Assembly: GCF_963678975.1 (NCBI RefSeq)
Contig: NC_089274.1
Location: 19,679,133-19,743,132, forward strand
Direction of reading: 5' to 3'
Length of the DNA stretch: 64,000 bases
Source of the DNA: Dysidea avara
Lineage: Eukaryota > Porifera > Demospongiae > Dictyoceratida > Dysideidae
Every line of letters starts with the position of its first letter. The stretch's first letter is position 1. The position numbers and the translations under genes were made by a program. Positions 38,101 through 47,150 of the stretch are shown here, piece by piece. Below the pieces are notes generated by a model, which saw only the letters and a list, made by a program, of their open reading frames with translations, ran no database searches and had not been told where the DNA came from.

Positions 38101-38770
38101 AGATTAGCAGGTAAGAAAGATTGTTGGGTAGCATTTTTACTTGTAAACTTTCAGAGGGTCATGTATGTATGTATGTAGTAGATGTCTCTAGTTTCTTGTA
38201 GCAAAGTTGAGTATTTAATCTATATTTAACATAATAGTTAGTATACCGTTACTAGTGGTGAATGGATGAAGAGTATTTGCAAGGCATCCATTACTTTTAT
38301 AACAGCTTCTTGTGTGTCATTATATCACTGGATCAGGTTTTGATTCAGTAAAGGTGTTACCTAAAAATAGCACAAAATCACTCTTTGGGTGAGCTAAAAT
38401 GCAATACTATTGTATTTGTTATTGATAACAAGACATCTACACTTACTAATTAGACCTTTAATAGTAATTCCTTTTACATGTCAAGCTTTTGTGATACCTT
38501 TTGTGATATAGAGTTGAAAGGTTGGAGTTCCTTGATGAGGGAGACCTGTTAACTCAACTGTTAAGACACTATTGTATCAGTGTTGGTTATAATGACAAGA
38601 ATGATGTAGGTCAGTAATGTGTGTACATTGTGACTACCCATTACCATACACTATGATGGGACTATTAATAATACTAAATGGTTTATGATATTTATCTCTG
38701 TGTGTCTCCAATGTGTCTCTCGGCAGTTCTTATACATGGGAGGTACTTCAGAGCCACACACAGCCGCTAA
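11157..38770 (+). CDS. LCMT1: Leucine carboxyl methyltransferase 1 (PP2A methyltransferase)
   Basis: This SAM-dependent enzyme methylates the C-terminal leucine carboxyl of the PP2A catalytic subunit and so controls assembly of B-subunit holoenzymes. Exons: 11157-11236, 11285-11373, 22218-22425, 23559-23611, 23790-23892, 33133-33253, 36111-36158, 36206-36259, 38016-38110, 38512-38609, 38727-38770. They total 993 nt (330 aa; human about 334), and every junction is GT-AG and in phase. Exon 2 has KGYWRDEFVKHF. Exon 3 has the RGYYARV loop (R61) and the SAM motif GAGFDTTYWRL (89-99), followed by YFEVDLATV. Exon 5 has GDLRD (158-162). Exon 6 has TECVLVYIEP with E186. Exon 10 has LEFLDEGDLLTQLLRHYC. 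The last exon gives a short tail ending ATHSR; it is the least certain part. Introns 2 and 5 are about 10.8 and 9.2 kb and full of repeats. The start ATG lies 173 bp after the NPC1-B stop. Confidence 0.92.
11455..11951. mobile_element. MITE with CAAGGGGGTGTCAC inverted ends
   Basis: This 497-bp element in LCMT1 intron 2 has inverted arms of about 60-65 bp. The arms share GTAGGTAGATCTGCGACCG and CGGTCAAA. The ends are CAAGGGGGTGTCAC and its complement, flanked by TTATA on both sides (11450-11454 and 11952-11956). The interior repeats 'ggtcaa'-rich motifs on both strands. I cannot name the superfamily. Confidence 0.75.
12067..13680. repeat. 1.6-kb long inverted repeat with mirrored reading frames
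   Basis: Two arms of about 640 bp (roughly 12080-12745 and 13023-13670) are inverted copies at over 90% identity by eye, separated by about 280 bp of unique sequence. The same reading frames are open in both arms. One pair is 12465-12803 (minus) and 13046-13285 (plus), sharing GEIAV, LDVGDCLTDVSTILVFVC and FQHIDGSARWLTSFNYNH. The other is 12141-12332 (minus) and 13418-13609 (plus), sharing DYLNNVESEYR and AATKNHVILRHLY. I recognise no family. It is probably a fold-back transposon or a duplicated gene fragment. It lies in LCMT1 intron 2. Confidence 0.8.
13681..17045. other. LCMT1 intron 2, no gene recognised
   Basis: AT-rich intronic sequence. Short related stretches on the minus strand near 15290-15370 and 16100-16200 share a 'cctgatatgta(c/t)accaaagct'-like segment and a 'cacgagggc' motif, suggesting fragments of one degraded repeat. 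The short open frames here match nothing I know. Confidence 0.4.
17046..17170. repeat. Inverted dispersed repeat (partner at 20220-20345)
   Basis: The reverse complement of this stretch closely matches 20220-20345, including GAACGTTGTCTAGTAGAG, GTGGCTAAATGGAT and CAACAAGTATTAC. Both copies lie in LCMT1 intron 2. Confidence 0.65.
17440..17530. repeat. Dispersed repeat, related to 19735-19830 and 28420-28690
   Basis: The core AGTTTACTTT(C/T)TACTGAAG followed by TGGTTG recurs in direct orientation near 19765. It occurs in inverted orientation twice near 28400-28650. Sequence between copies is less conserved. Function unknown. Confidence 0.5.
17946..18302. mobile_element. hAT-type MITE (TAGAGGTGTGCGAT ends), copy 1
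   Basis: The element is 357 bp. Its ends are TAGAGGTATGCGAT and ATCGCACACCTCTA-type, and a perfect 8-bp duplication CTATAAAC flanks it at 17938-17945 and 18303-18310. Tandem 'atcgagata' motifs lie near both ends. A second copy in the opposite orientation is at 52693-53031. The 8-bp duplication and the TAGAG terminus fit the hAT superfamily. Confidence 0.88.
18303..20219. other. LCMT1 intron 2, repeats only
   Basis: No gene seen. The stretch 19735-19830 is the dispersed repeat shared with 17440-17530 and 28420-28690. The stretch 20097-20180 (core GTTGAGACCAGCATGTAAC) recurs in the same orientation at 28726-28800. Confidence 0.4.
20220..20345. repeat. Inverted partner of 17046-17170
   Basis: See 17046-17170. 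It lies just upstream of the left limit of the segmental duplication at about 20.46 kb. Confidence 0.65.
22426..23558. other. LCMT1 intron 3, nothing recognised
   Basis: No gene or clear mobile element. The part after about 22.86 kb, together with exons 4 and 5, is absent from copies P and U2. Confidence 0.4.
23893..28370. other. LCMT1 intron 5, first part
   Basis: No gene seen. A 36-bp tandem duplication (CTTCAACTAATTGTTAAAAT unit) occurs at about 25305-25368. The stretch at about 26.1 kb is the empty site of the hAT element found in U2 at 52693. The rest is AT-rich sequence homologous to U2. Confidence 0.4.
28375..28690. repeat. Tandem pair of about 190-bp dispersed repeats
   Basis: Two direct copies share AATAAACTTGCAACTTCT-like and ATGTTGTTTTA...GATAATTAATTTA segments. 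They are inverted relative to the related sequence at 19690-19830. Confidence 0.6.
29200..29580. repeat. Degenerate about 100-bp minisatellite
   Basis: Imperfect units contain CTGTCTGTAG followed by CATAC(A/G)T, then GCCC and ATTTATCAGGA(A/T)TGTGT. The same array is at about 54990-55400 in U2. The array leaves a 120-codon frame open at 29097-29459, but the U2 copy does not keep it, so I do not call it a gene. Confidence 0.55.
29667..30508. mobile_element. 842-bp MITE with CATAGATAATAGAGTA inverted ends
   Basis: The ends read CATAGATAATAGAGTA and, after a few bases, AAAGGGATAGGAAAC. The right end is the reverse complement. The flanks are GTATTG on each side, with one extra G at left. U2 lacks the element at the matching place (about 55625), which supports insertion. 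It shares its terminus with the 46-bp fold-back at 1511-1556. No coding capacity seen. Confidence 0.82.
30864..31755. mobile_element. Insertion absent from U2, containing a nested fold-back
   Basis: U2 at about 55.96 kb lacks this stretch. Its left edge GGACCTTATCCACAATGA resembles the ends of the 4583-4961 MITE. An internal pair, AGAGGAGGTTGGAAGCG at 30883 and its near-complement at about 31410, suggests one element ending there. A second fold-back (31490-31731) follows. The exact nesting is unresolved. Confidence 0.6.
31490..31731. mobile_element. Fold-back element related to 4583-4961
   Basis: Inverted arms of about 100 bp share GCGACTATGGGA-type ends, ATATCTCAGCCAAG, AACTCTAACC and AGGTATGG. 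The interior words match the NPC1-B intron 4 element. Confidence 0.75.
32985..33026. repeat. Head-to-head flipped 16-mer with CATCG spacers
   Basis: TAATCACTACTGATTA, then CATCG, then its exact reverse complement TAATCAGTAGTGATTA, then CATCG again. It can form a perfect 16-bp stem with a 5-nt loop. It lies about 105 nt upstream of LCMT1 exon 6 and is absent from U2. Confidence 0.7.
33410..34124. mobile_element. hAT-type MITE with GATACC-rich ends
   Basis: The element is 715 bp with ends TAAAGGTGGACTGATACC and, complemented, TAGAGATGGACCGATACC. A perfect 8-bp duplication ATACAAAT flanks it at 33402-33409 and 34125-34132. U2 (about 57.18 kb) has the empty site. Subterminal 'ggtatcggtatc' repeats lie at both ends. 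Confidence 0.88.
34133..35910. other. LCMT1 intron 6, no gene recognised
   Basis: Homologous to U2 at about 57.2-58.56 kb, with further U1-specific sequence near 34.4-34.9 kb. No coding signal found. Confidence 0.4.
35916..36079. mobile_element. 164-bp TA-flanked MITE
   Basis: The ends are CCGTATAGAGGAAAACTTTG and its reverse complement, with TA on each side (35914-35915 and 36080-36081). U2 at about 58580 shows the uninterrupted site with a single TA. This fits a Tc1/mariner-type non-autonomous element. It ends 31 bp before LCMT1 exon 7. Confidence 0.87.
36260..38015. other. LCMT1 intron 8
   Basis: Homologous to U2 (58.75-60.5 kb) up to about 37.57 kb. From there to about 38.16 kb, including exon 9, the sequence is missing in U2. 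No other gene seen. Confidence 0.45.
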
Positions 38771-39720
38771 TACATGCATGCACCACACATCTTTGCTGTT
38801 ACACTGCCAATTGTCATGATACAGAGTCAGAATTCAAATGTTCTAGTAATACACAGTCTACCAAGCTGTTACCATCCTTTGTACAAACTAGCAATTGATT
38901 CTATGAGAGGCTTGCAAAACCTCAGCATGAAGAGGCGCAAGGTCAGTGTGTACCAAGTGATACCAACAGGATGCATCCTGCACTTGGTACACCCTCCATG
39001 GTCAATGTTAGCAGCTTAAGCCATTACACAGTACCATTAGGAGATGTTGACTGCCAACAAGCACCAACGCGCACAAATATTTTTAACAATGATGCAATAC
39101 ACTTATTATAGTCAGAACTTCAGGATGTGTGGGATATGAGAATGTTCTTGTTTTCATTTAGTGCACATCATGTCAGTTCAATGCCAATCTTATATAATCT
39201 TTGTACCTATACAGACTACACACTTTGTCCTTCTATAGTATTGTATTTCTACTGACAGGTTTGGCTGGTGTCAACTTACATGGAACGGCTCACAGATAAA
39301 ATATAATTTGGTGGTTTCTGCAGATGATGTCAATTCCGGAAGAAAGTTCAGTACTTTTTGAATGTACTTGTATCATCACATCAATGTGTAGTGATGCTAA
39401 TTTAATTTCACAAATGCCTTTTTAATACTTATACAGTAAGTAATAAATATTGCACCAATTGGTAATCTTTTTTCTAATATAACTGTGCTCATCAACTCCA
39501 AAGCAGTCTAATAATACTTTGAGCTACAAGTCAAGCAGTGTCAGTAGACTAAATTGCTAATGCATAGTCAACTTCATGTCCTACCACTTACTTAAGAGTT
39601 CAATGTGTGTATACAATGTGCTTTGATGTTGATATATTAGTGTTCGAAACAGCGCATGTGAAAGCCATACAGAAATTGTGTGTAGTAGCAAGAGTACATA
39701 ATAATAGAGTAGGGAGGAGA

Positions 39721-39760
39721 GTGTCTAACTTCAGTGGAGAGTGTCTAACTTCAGTGGATT
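39721..39760. repeat. 20-bp tandem duplication
   Basis: GAGAGTGTCTAACTTCAGTG occurs twice in tandem. The stretch is absent from U2. Confidence 0.7.
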
Positions 39761-39956
39761 CACCAAACTCACTGTGCTCAGACCTTGCACAATCAACTAT
39801 AGCCACCAAAGGTGACTCTTCTACTCTTGGTAGTAGTTGTAATCAAATAAACATCCTCCACATGATTGTAAACCTTAACTACAAGTATTGTACTGGCAGG
39901 AGTGCATGGCATCGTTTAAAATAACTGATGCTTACCTACTGTACTTAACATATTGC

Positions 39957-39958
<2 letters not shown>

Positions 39959-39992
<34 letters not shown>
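39959..39992. repeat. (TA)n microsatellite
   Basis: An uninterrupted AT dinucleotide run of about 34 bases upstream of the first ankyrin gene. U2 has the 62224-62550 MITE in this neighbourhood instead. Confidence 0.9.
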
Positions 39993-39996
<4 letters not shown>

Positions 39997-40236
39997 TAGA
40001 GTCCTGCAATTATTATAATAACTTGATTGGAGTTTACAGACTAAATCTAAATTTTGATACTAGAGATTTGACTGATTGCTTTGTAGTGTAAGTACTATCT
40101 CACTAGGCATAGGGGATGGAGATTAAAACTGTTGACCAGACCAGTAACATAGTCATGGAGTCTTGGCATAAATTTTTAATTTTTGTGACAGCATCAACCA
40201 ATTAGGCAGTGCCCTGAATTGTACATATACAACATG

Positions 40237-40345
40237 TTCAGCTGGCTGGAGCAATGAGGATAAAGTTTGTTGCTCTAAGGAAACAACAACGGTAGTAGTA
40301 AATCTCTGTAGGGGCATCGAACCTACTACTGCCCCCCAAAATAAT
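40237..40345 (-). repeat. tRNA-derived SINE remnant upstream of ankyrin gene 1
   Basis: On the minus strand, GGTTCGATGCCCC matches a pol III B box. The same block lies upstream of the second ankyrin gene at 62762-62885. It ends about 75 bp before the TATA box. Confidence 0.5.
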
Positions 40346-40418
40346 ATTTTGACGTTCGTTTATATAATTAAGTTTTGACATCATAGATACATTCACTGAA
40401 TGGCTTCCGGTACTCTTG

Positions 40419-40425
40419 TATAAAA
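40419..40425 (+). promoter_or_regulatory. TATA box of ankyrin gene 1
   Basis: TATAAAA lies 71 bp before the ATG. It follows GGCTTCCGGTACTC, which is conserved in the second copy. Confidence 0.65.
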
Positions 40426-40495
40426 ATCGAGTGCTTGTCACCATCGATCATAACTTTTACTTAACGTGAAAAGCTAAAAGCGAGCTAAAATAACG

Positions 40496-41392
40496 ATGGA
40501 AACTGTACTTAAACGCAAGAATTACAGCAGCGGGCTGCTGAGTGCGAAGCTTAAAGCTTTAACCTCCCTGAAGAACGCCAAGGCCAAACGAAGGGTCACC
40601 TTCCCAGTCAACGTCATGTTGCAACAAGCCATCACTGATGGAGACAAAGAAGAGATCAAGAAAATAATCACCAAACACGGCAAGAGTGTCTTGGATCTTA
40701 AAGACCCGACTGGAATGCCGCTGTTGCACCGTGCCATCTTTGAAGATCAATTTGAGTGTTTTGAGTTGATGGTAAACGAGGGTGCAGATTTACTTGCAGC
40801 AGACGAGGAAGGATGGAACGCACTACACGTGGCCGTCTCGTTTGAAGACATGGACGCAGTTGAGCTGCTACTCCAATACAAGCCAGAACTGATCAACACT
40901 CGCACCATGGACAGTTTGAGACCGATCAATGTTTGCGAGTCAAACTGTGAACTTTGTGCTTACCTTCTCCAAGCAGAGGTGTCGTATCTGAAAACAAGAT
41001 CAGTCACACACTGGGATAGTGCCAACTGCAAACGAGAAGAGCTAGAACTATTGAACATTGTAATGAGAGTGAATGAAGAGGATGAGAGGAGCACTAGACA
41101 AGTACAACAAAGTGCTCTACACCTGTCAGCAGCTAAGAACTACCTTGGACTGGCTTATTACATGTTGGAGAACCAGTTAGTAACAGTAGACTGTGAGGAT
41201 TATGAACATTGGACGGCACTTCACTTAGCTGCTCTACATTCCAGCATGGACGTGTTGGTACTACTCATCCAATATGGTGCTAATGTGGAGAAGTTGACCA
41301 GTTGTTACAAGAGTCCAGTTGATCTGGCTGATGATGAACTGACATTAGAGTTCTTGAGACGAGGCTCTGAATACATCGAACAAGCTATCTAA
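40496..41392 (+). CDS. MYPT-like ankyrin-repeat PP1 regulatory subunit, copy 1
   Basis: An intronless 298-residue protein. Residues 32-36 are RRVTF, an RVxF motif that docks the catalytic subunit of protein phosphatase 1. It sits just before the repeats, as in the PPP1R12/PPP1R16 (MYPT/TIMAP) and PPP1R27 proteins. Ankyrin repeats follow: 41-70 (degenerate), 72-104 (GMPLLHRAIFEDQ), 105-138 (GWNALHVAVSFED), then a charged insert, and a second block near 205-270 (SALHLSAAKNY, HWTALHLAALHSS). The insert between two repeat blocks (LLQAEV, then a stretch rich in E and R) mirrors MYPT1. The long C-terminal region of MYPT proteins is missing, so this is an ankyrin-only relative. The start is fixed by the ATG after the TATA box. 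The exact orthologue is uncertain. Confidence 0.9.
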   Translation: METVLKRKNYSSGLLSAKLKALTSLKNAKAKRRVTFPVNVMLQQAITDGDKEEIKKIITKHGKSVLDLKDPTGMPLLHRAIFEDQFECFELMVNEGADLLAADEEGWNALHVAVSFEDMDAVELLLQYKPELINTRTMDSLRPINVCESNCELCAYLLQAEVSYLKTRSVTHWDSANCKREELELLNIVMRVNEEDERSTRQVQQSALHLSAAKNYLGLAYYMLENQLVTVDCEDYEHWTALHLAALHSSMDVLVLLIQYGANVEKLTSCYKSPVDLADDELTLEFLRRGSEYIEQAI

Positions 41393-42589
41393 TTTATGTA
41401 ATAACTAATATATAATATCTAGCTATACGGGTTTGTTTACTGTAAAATTTTTAATCATTTTCGCTTTCGTTTCTTTTTTAAATTCCATTTTGTGTTTGTT
41501 GTATTTTGTGTTCTGTACTGAAAATGTTCATCAAACAAATAACAATTATCAAATCAACAACAAATTAACTTTTCCCTTATTTAGAAGTGGGTTACAAGTA
41601 TTATAGTGCAGTGCTTATAATCAATAAGCATATACTATGATGTGATGCTTTCATTATTGTATATACTAGCTGCGCATAATGCTACTGTAATGTGCAACAC
41701 CTCGCCACTGCATGCATCTATATGAGAGTTAATAATAGTGGAGGATTATTAACTAACTCTTGGTATATATAACAAATACTGCGTGTTGTTAACTTTTGCC
41801 TATTTACTACACATCCTATGTATGTAGTGGTTGGAATTGTTTGAAGAATAAATGAATAAAGGCTGCATGTAGTTTTAGGATGCATTCATACTTAATTTTT
41901 AAATATGTTAATTCGGTAAATACACTAGCTATATGTATTTTGAGTAGATTTAGTGGCTGTTTTCATTCAGTTGTCATCATAATACACTTCCAATTCAGCA
42001 TGTATATAGTAACACAACACATGAATGTTCTGTTAGAGTATTTGTTAACACACAGATGTGTCAAGACACATGTATGATAATGTGTCATGTGATCTATAAA
42101 GCCGTCATACTGCAGTCAGTATAATTAACAGAAACAACAATAACACTAACTGATGCATTTGTGGTAGTGGATAATTTTACAGCTAACTTTTTTTGCCTTA
42201 ATTTAATTTAGTGTACCTTGCATTTATACATGCCATCATATAGATTTTTTTCCTATTTTTGCACACTTACAAAATCTATACCATAAAATGTAAACATGTT
42301 ATCTGGTTGCCTTGAAATTTGGCACTGACCAAAGCGGAATCTTTGGTTAGAAAGTTATGATTATTCACATAAAGCAGTTATAATTCCCTCATGTGGTTTG
42401 TGATAAAGGCTAACACCGATGCAGTGAATGCACTTTCACAAACTTTATATGAGTGCTATAATGCTGATCAATTTGATCAGCAAAGTGCCTAGCTGTGTTG
42501 TTGATGCATGAATTTTGATTACTTGATTGATTGATTCCTCTTGGTGTAATTGACATTAGCAGTTTTCTTCCTTCACTGTAAAAAAAGCT
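41393..42589. other. 3' flank of ankyrin gene 1
   Basis: Two AATAAA signals (41847-41852 and 41855-41860) could end the transcript. The first 60 nt after the stop are identical to copy 2. No gene is seen in the rest. Confidence 0.5.
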
Positions 42590-42835
42590 GTAGTGAATTT
42601 CACTACTAATTTCTGCCACAACACTCACTATTTTTGTGTAGTGACCATCACTACTCTTTTGTAGTGACCATCACTACATAGTAGTGAACGTCACTATACA
42701 CATGGTAGTGACGGTCACTACAACCTTAGTAGTGAACGTCACTATGCAAAAATAGTGAGTATTGTGGCAGAAATTAGTATAGTGACCTTCAATACATTTA
42801 GTAGTGACCTTCACTAATTTGTTTTTACTGTGTTA
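42578..42835. repeat. Nested palindrome cluster (TAGTGAcNNTCACTA array)
   Basis: About eight copies of a 15-17-bp palindrome of the type GTAGTGACCATCACTAC lie between 42590 and 42818, at roughly 20-50 bp spacing. They are nested inside a larger inverted repeat: ATTTCTGCCACAACACTCAC at 42609 pairs with its near-complement near 42753-42774. The outer ends CACTGTAAAAA and TTTTTACTGTG suggest a fold-back element. It lies just before the P/U1 junction. Confidence 0.75.
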
Positions 42836-43473
42836 CATGGGACAATTTCATACAATGTACAACATAATGTAAAGTACATAATATTGGATCACTGTTATAA
42901 TGAATTTGATCATATTAAGTCAGTGTCGTTGTGAAGGATAACCTGTAAACCTGTTGGGAGTACTCAAAATATAACATAATTTGTCAGCAATTTCCCATAG
43001 CATAGTTGAGCCAGTATTGTAAACACAATTGTTAAATGCTGTAGAGAAGATTGCATAGTATGCTTTAGAAATTAGAATAAAATAGGTGACACTATTCATC
43101 TATTGTAGCTATAATGTTCTATAAAGTATGGCTGCATGGTCCTATCCCATCAGGCAATGGGGTAAATGGCAATCAACTGTATTATGATGTGATTATAATG
43201 AGACACCTCTGTGTGACAGATCTGTGGAACATGGATGTATATAAGTATTCCAGAAGGTACAGTTACAGTGCTAGGCATATAGCAATTATTAAAAAGATAA
43301 TTAAAGTTTTATGATATTGACACGTACTTATTGGCATGTAGCTTCATGACGCAACATTGTAACAAGGTGAGAACCACAAAATATACCTTAGTCTGACTAT
43401 AATTGCTCGATTATTGTTTATTTCTAGTAAAGAAGTCCAAGAAGAATTAAAGCAGAAAGCCGGTACTCCTATC

Positions 43474-43759
43474 CAGGGCCGCCCACAGAGGAGGGCAACT
43501 GGGGTATTTTTCCCCAGCCTCAGAGGGGCCCCAGGAGGACCCCCCTTCAATAGCTGTTTTAAAGATCGCAGTCAGATCTAGATACTCTAATAGAGCAGTC
43601 ACAGTATTCTTCAGAGGAGTAGTGCAGCAAGCTTATAACCTTTTTTTTTTTTGGTCTTTGACTTACAGCTTGGGTGAAGTTTTGTGATTCAGAGTGGAAA
43701 CCTCCTTGCCCCTAGTTAACTCCTTGCCCTGGGCCCCTTAATTTCTCTGGGCGGCCCTG
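43474..43759. mobile_element. hAT-type MITE (CAGGGCCGCCCA ends)
   Basis: The element is 286 bp with ends CAGGGCCGCCCA and TGGGCGGCCCTG. A perfect 8-bp duplication CTCCTATC flanks it at 43466-43473 and 43760-43767. It is GC-rich at the ends and has a poly-T run inside. The 62224-62550 element shares internal words and is probably a relative. Confidence 0.9.
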
Positions 43760-44876
43760 CTCCTATCAACAGTGTGTAGAGGCCAAATATCATCATTACA
43801 ATTGAGAATATCCAAGGTTTCATTATTATTGCCTACTCTTTATGTAAAATTGGAGGGTGAAGTGATTGCTTATGTAAAGGATTTCTGATGTGAGTTTAAT
43901 TTGTTGTCCGTGCATGTCCCATAGAGCCACACTTCTCACTGTATGCATATATAGTTTGTAAAATATGGTAACATGCTATTGCTTATGGCTATATAGACTA
44001 TGTACTGTTGTCATAGTACAGCAAGTACTTTTTATGGAATTGTACAATATCAGGAGTATCATTGATCAATCACACCGTTATCCTACTATTATTGTTATTG
44101 ACATGAAATTGTCACATAGTGCAGGAGATTGCATTCTAGCTGGTCAGTGTGGCACGGTTGTTGCATACTCTTTTAGTCCTTTCTTACTATCTGTCCTCAT
44201 AATATGCGACATCATTTACCTGTGAATTGTGGTCATACATGGTAGACAGTGTATCCATAATGATAATTTTACAAATTAGATCGTTTTACAATACTTCCCT
44301 TGTAATGTTTTCTTTCCAATATAGGTACATATTGTGCAGTGGTTTTCTAAAATTATTTTTCAGAACATCATGTGTGTCAGCAGGTACCGTCTTATCTGTC
44401 CGCATGACTGTCTACACCCACATGACAATACAGCTTGTGATCTGTACATATAAACTCCTTGCAAGGTGACATCAGGAGCTCATCAATACCCAAAGGGTTC
44501 CTAGCAACATCTCACTTTGACATATATAGTTTTGATAGTTTGATCTGGCTCAGCCCTGCACTTTAACAAGTGTTTTGAGTGGACCCATGCTAGACACCTT
44601 TCAGGGACTGTCATCTCATCTTAAGTTAACAAGAATAACTTATGAAATATTTTGTTTGGTGCATGGTCATTATTCTCAATACTCTAGAATGGTAACTATT
44701 TACTTTAGTAGACTCCAATTGTTTATTGGTACATTGGCAATCACTAAGAAGTACCCACCAGCAAAAGCAGCAGGGCTCAGATTTGTGAATCTAGGCTAAC
44801 TAATAAGCCTTGTGTGATTGCTAACATATTCACATACTAAATTATTAATGTCATCACTACTGTTATAATTCACAGG

Positions 44877-45050
44877 CTATTATGCCAGAGTGACAGCAGT
44901 ACACAATTTTGTGACTTACCATTATAAGAGTCAAGTGATATCACTGGATCAGGGTTTGATACCATCTAATGGAGATTATGGGCTATGTGCATCCAAATAG
45001 TCATTTTGAGGTGGATCTTGCTACTGTCACCTCCAGAACATAAGGTATGC
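44877..45050 (+). pseudogene. Decayed LCMT1 exon 3 (copy P)
   Basis: GCTATTATGCCAGAGTGACA matches LCMT1 exon 3. Short deletions remove VTQFVSLTKTAGL, frameshifts destroy the GAGFDTTYWRL motif, and a stop falls before the YFEVD counterpart. The tail GTGGATCTTGC...CACCTCCA is recognisable. Confidence 0.85.
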
Positions 45051-46727
45051 TGGAGTATAATTGGTATATGTGCGATAAGTTTGATATTCCCTTGTCCATG
45101 GTCCTAGTAATACTGTATTACTCAATTGTACACATATACTGTATCCTGATACCTCTCAAGCATGAACACCTGTTCATGGTTAACGTTACGGACATTGCCA
45201 AAGTTTGAGAATGGTCAGATCATGCCTACAGTAGAGGGGATTGTTATGATAGTTTGCCAAGTGTTTGTATGTGGTGTGAGGTAGCTTCTCTAATTGTATG
45301 TAATAAGATTCAGTATAGTTTTCTCATGTAACAATACCCTCATCTCTTTAGCCACCACTGTCATTAATATTCTGTTTGTTGTGTACTACATTGATTGCAC
45401 CCCCACAGTCATTGAAAATGTATTCTGTGTATGCACTGTCCCCATATCATGGTTTGTATGTTAGTGAAACCTTAACCCTTCGAAATAAAGGTAAATGCCA
45501 CCAGACATTTTTCTCCACATGCTCACATACTCTTAAAATGTCTGGTTCATAAGACTATTGTATATGCAGTCATTATGTCATTCATTCAGTTGGTATTGAT
45601 CCAGAAATTATTTCAGTTGCAAGAGCCCACACATGACTGATGTCTTGTTGCTCTTAATGGTGCATTTTAATAGTGACCCCTACCTTGAAATATCACCATA
45701 GTTAGAATAATATTTTAGTTATAATGTCATGGACAGTCTATGTTTTGTATGTCCATCCTGTCATTCTTTTTTGTGCTTCAGAAGTAAAAATGCGTTGAGT
45801 CAGACCCCTAGAGAGTCTGAAATATTTGTCCTATGAAAGTTACCAAGTCAACTAGAGTGCTATTGTGCATTGTCATATATAGAGTGGTGATGTTATAATT
45901 GGTACAGGCATTGTGTTGTAAATAATTATCAAAATGTTTAGTGGTTTATATACATATATACCCTAGCATGTTTGCTTACACTGAAAATTAGTGAATAATA
46001 AAATAGGTTATTGGTTTCAAATTATGTGCATGAAGTGTTCATTGTTTAAATATTCCAAATGTCAGTATTTCCAGTTATATAAGATCAATATACATCATGG
46101 TCTCTGCGGTGTTCTAGTCATCTATCTATATATATATATATATTATATAAAGCTGAAAAGCCATCTGACTGTCTGACCGTCTACAATTTCAATGGCGTCC
46201 AACAATTTTCTCGCCAGCTGATGCACGTAGCAAAGTAGTTTTTGCAACAAACGAAGCGCTCATCATCTAAATTTTTGAAACCATCAATATTGATGTAGTG
46301 ATAAAAACAAAACAATTACAACACCTCAGTCATAAGGCTTAAGCTAAAGCAGGTATGGCAAGGAAAATACAAAAAGGAATACAATAAAATAATTAATATG
46401 TCCAATCTACATTATTACGGGGAAAAATATTCTCTGAGATGAGCTGATGGCAATGGCTGCTCCTTTATCAAGTACTCTTCTGCAGTGTGAATATGGTTTG
46501 TTCATAATAGCTTTCATAGTACTGATACTTTCCTTAAGAAAGTGGCCAAGACAGCCAATTTCCATCATGTGGTACTCACACGAAAAACCTAAATGATCCA
46601 GTTCAGCAACAATATTTATATTGTTTTTAAATGAAGCTTCTAACTGCTGTCATTTGTCCTCTACAGAGTGTTGAAGGTATTGATGTAGAGGAAAACTTGA
46701 GCTATATTCCTGTTAAAACCACAGACA

Positions 46728-46798
46728 AATAGCCATAGCGTTAGGGCATGGAAGTGCTAACCCCAAGGTCCAGGGTTTGATTCCTGTCCATGAAAACT
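46728..46798 (+). repeat. tRNA-like block 1 in the Helitron-like insert
   Basis: GGTTTGATTCC (46777 region) fits a pol III B box, and a TAGCCATAGCGTTAGG stretch resembles an A box. It is probably a SINE head or tRNA pseudogene; the cloverleaf is not convincing as a functional tRNA. Confidence 0.4.
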
Positions 46799-47065
46799 TT
46801 TTTCTTCTCAGTGCCACATTTTCGTAACATGTTTTTTCATATGTCAGATATTGACAACGTTTACTCAGCTATTTATTTATCTATTTATTCATATTGACAA
46901 TTTGCTCATTTATTTATGAGCAAAATGAAACGCAAAATGAAATGCGCATCATCTGGCTACTTCGCAAAGTTTATTGCGAGCTTCTACATGCTTTCCTTCG
47001 TCTGCTACAGCACATTGAAGGTCATGATTTAAAGAACACTATCTCTGCATTCCATTGCAAGCACA

Positions 47066-47150
47066 GGACAAACAGTTCAGCTGGTATAGCACCTCCCTGA
47101 AGTTGTTGTGGTTCGTGTATGGGGTGTGGGTCAAATCCCACCAGTGGTGT
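47066..47150 (+). repeat. tRNA-like block 2 in the Helitron-like insert
   Basis: GTTCAGCTGGTATAGCACC resembles a tRNA 5' end with an A box, and GGGTCAAATCCCACC a T arm with a B box. The middle is too long for a standard tRNA without an intron, so a tRNA-derived SINE is likelier. Confidence 0.45.

Larger units (their letters stand above)
20460..41460 (+). repeat. Segmental duplication, reference unit U1
   Basis: This 21-kb stretch carries LCMT1 exons 3-11 and the first ankyrin gene. Parts recur in the same order downstream. About 20.46-26.65 kb matches about 42.87-48.52 kb (copy P), and about 21.18-41.46 kb matches about 48.52-64.0 kb (copy U2). Anchors include AAGGATAACCTG at 20520 and 42929, CCATACTGTTGCTATGGCAG at 21415 and 48760, GTCATCCATCTTGTGGTTAT at 25409 and 51821, and the ankyrin genes. 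Only U1 retains all the LCMT1 exons. Confidence 0.9.

Noticed and set aside
38774..39019. Possible extra LCMT1 coding exon (LPIVMIQSQNSNVL region)
   Set aside because: LCMT1 is already full length at 38770. Neither frame here resembles LCMT1 and the two copies favour different frames.
42590..42820. CRISPR array
   Set aside because: The repeats are short palindromes at irregular spacing in an animal genome.
46728..47150. Functional tRNA genes
   Set aside because: A- and B-box-like words exist, but the spacing and arms do not give a convincing cloverleaf.
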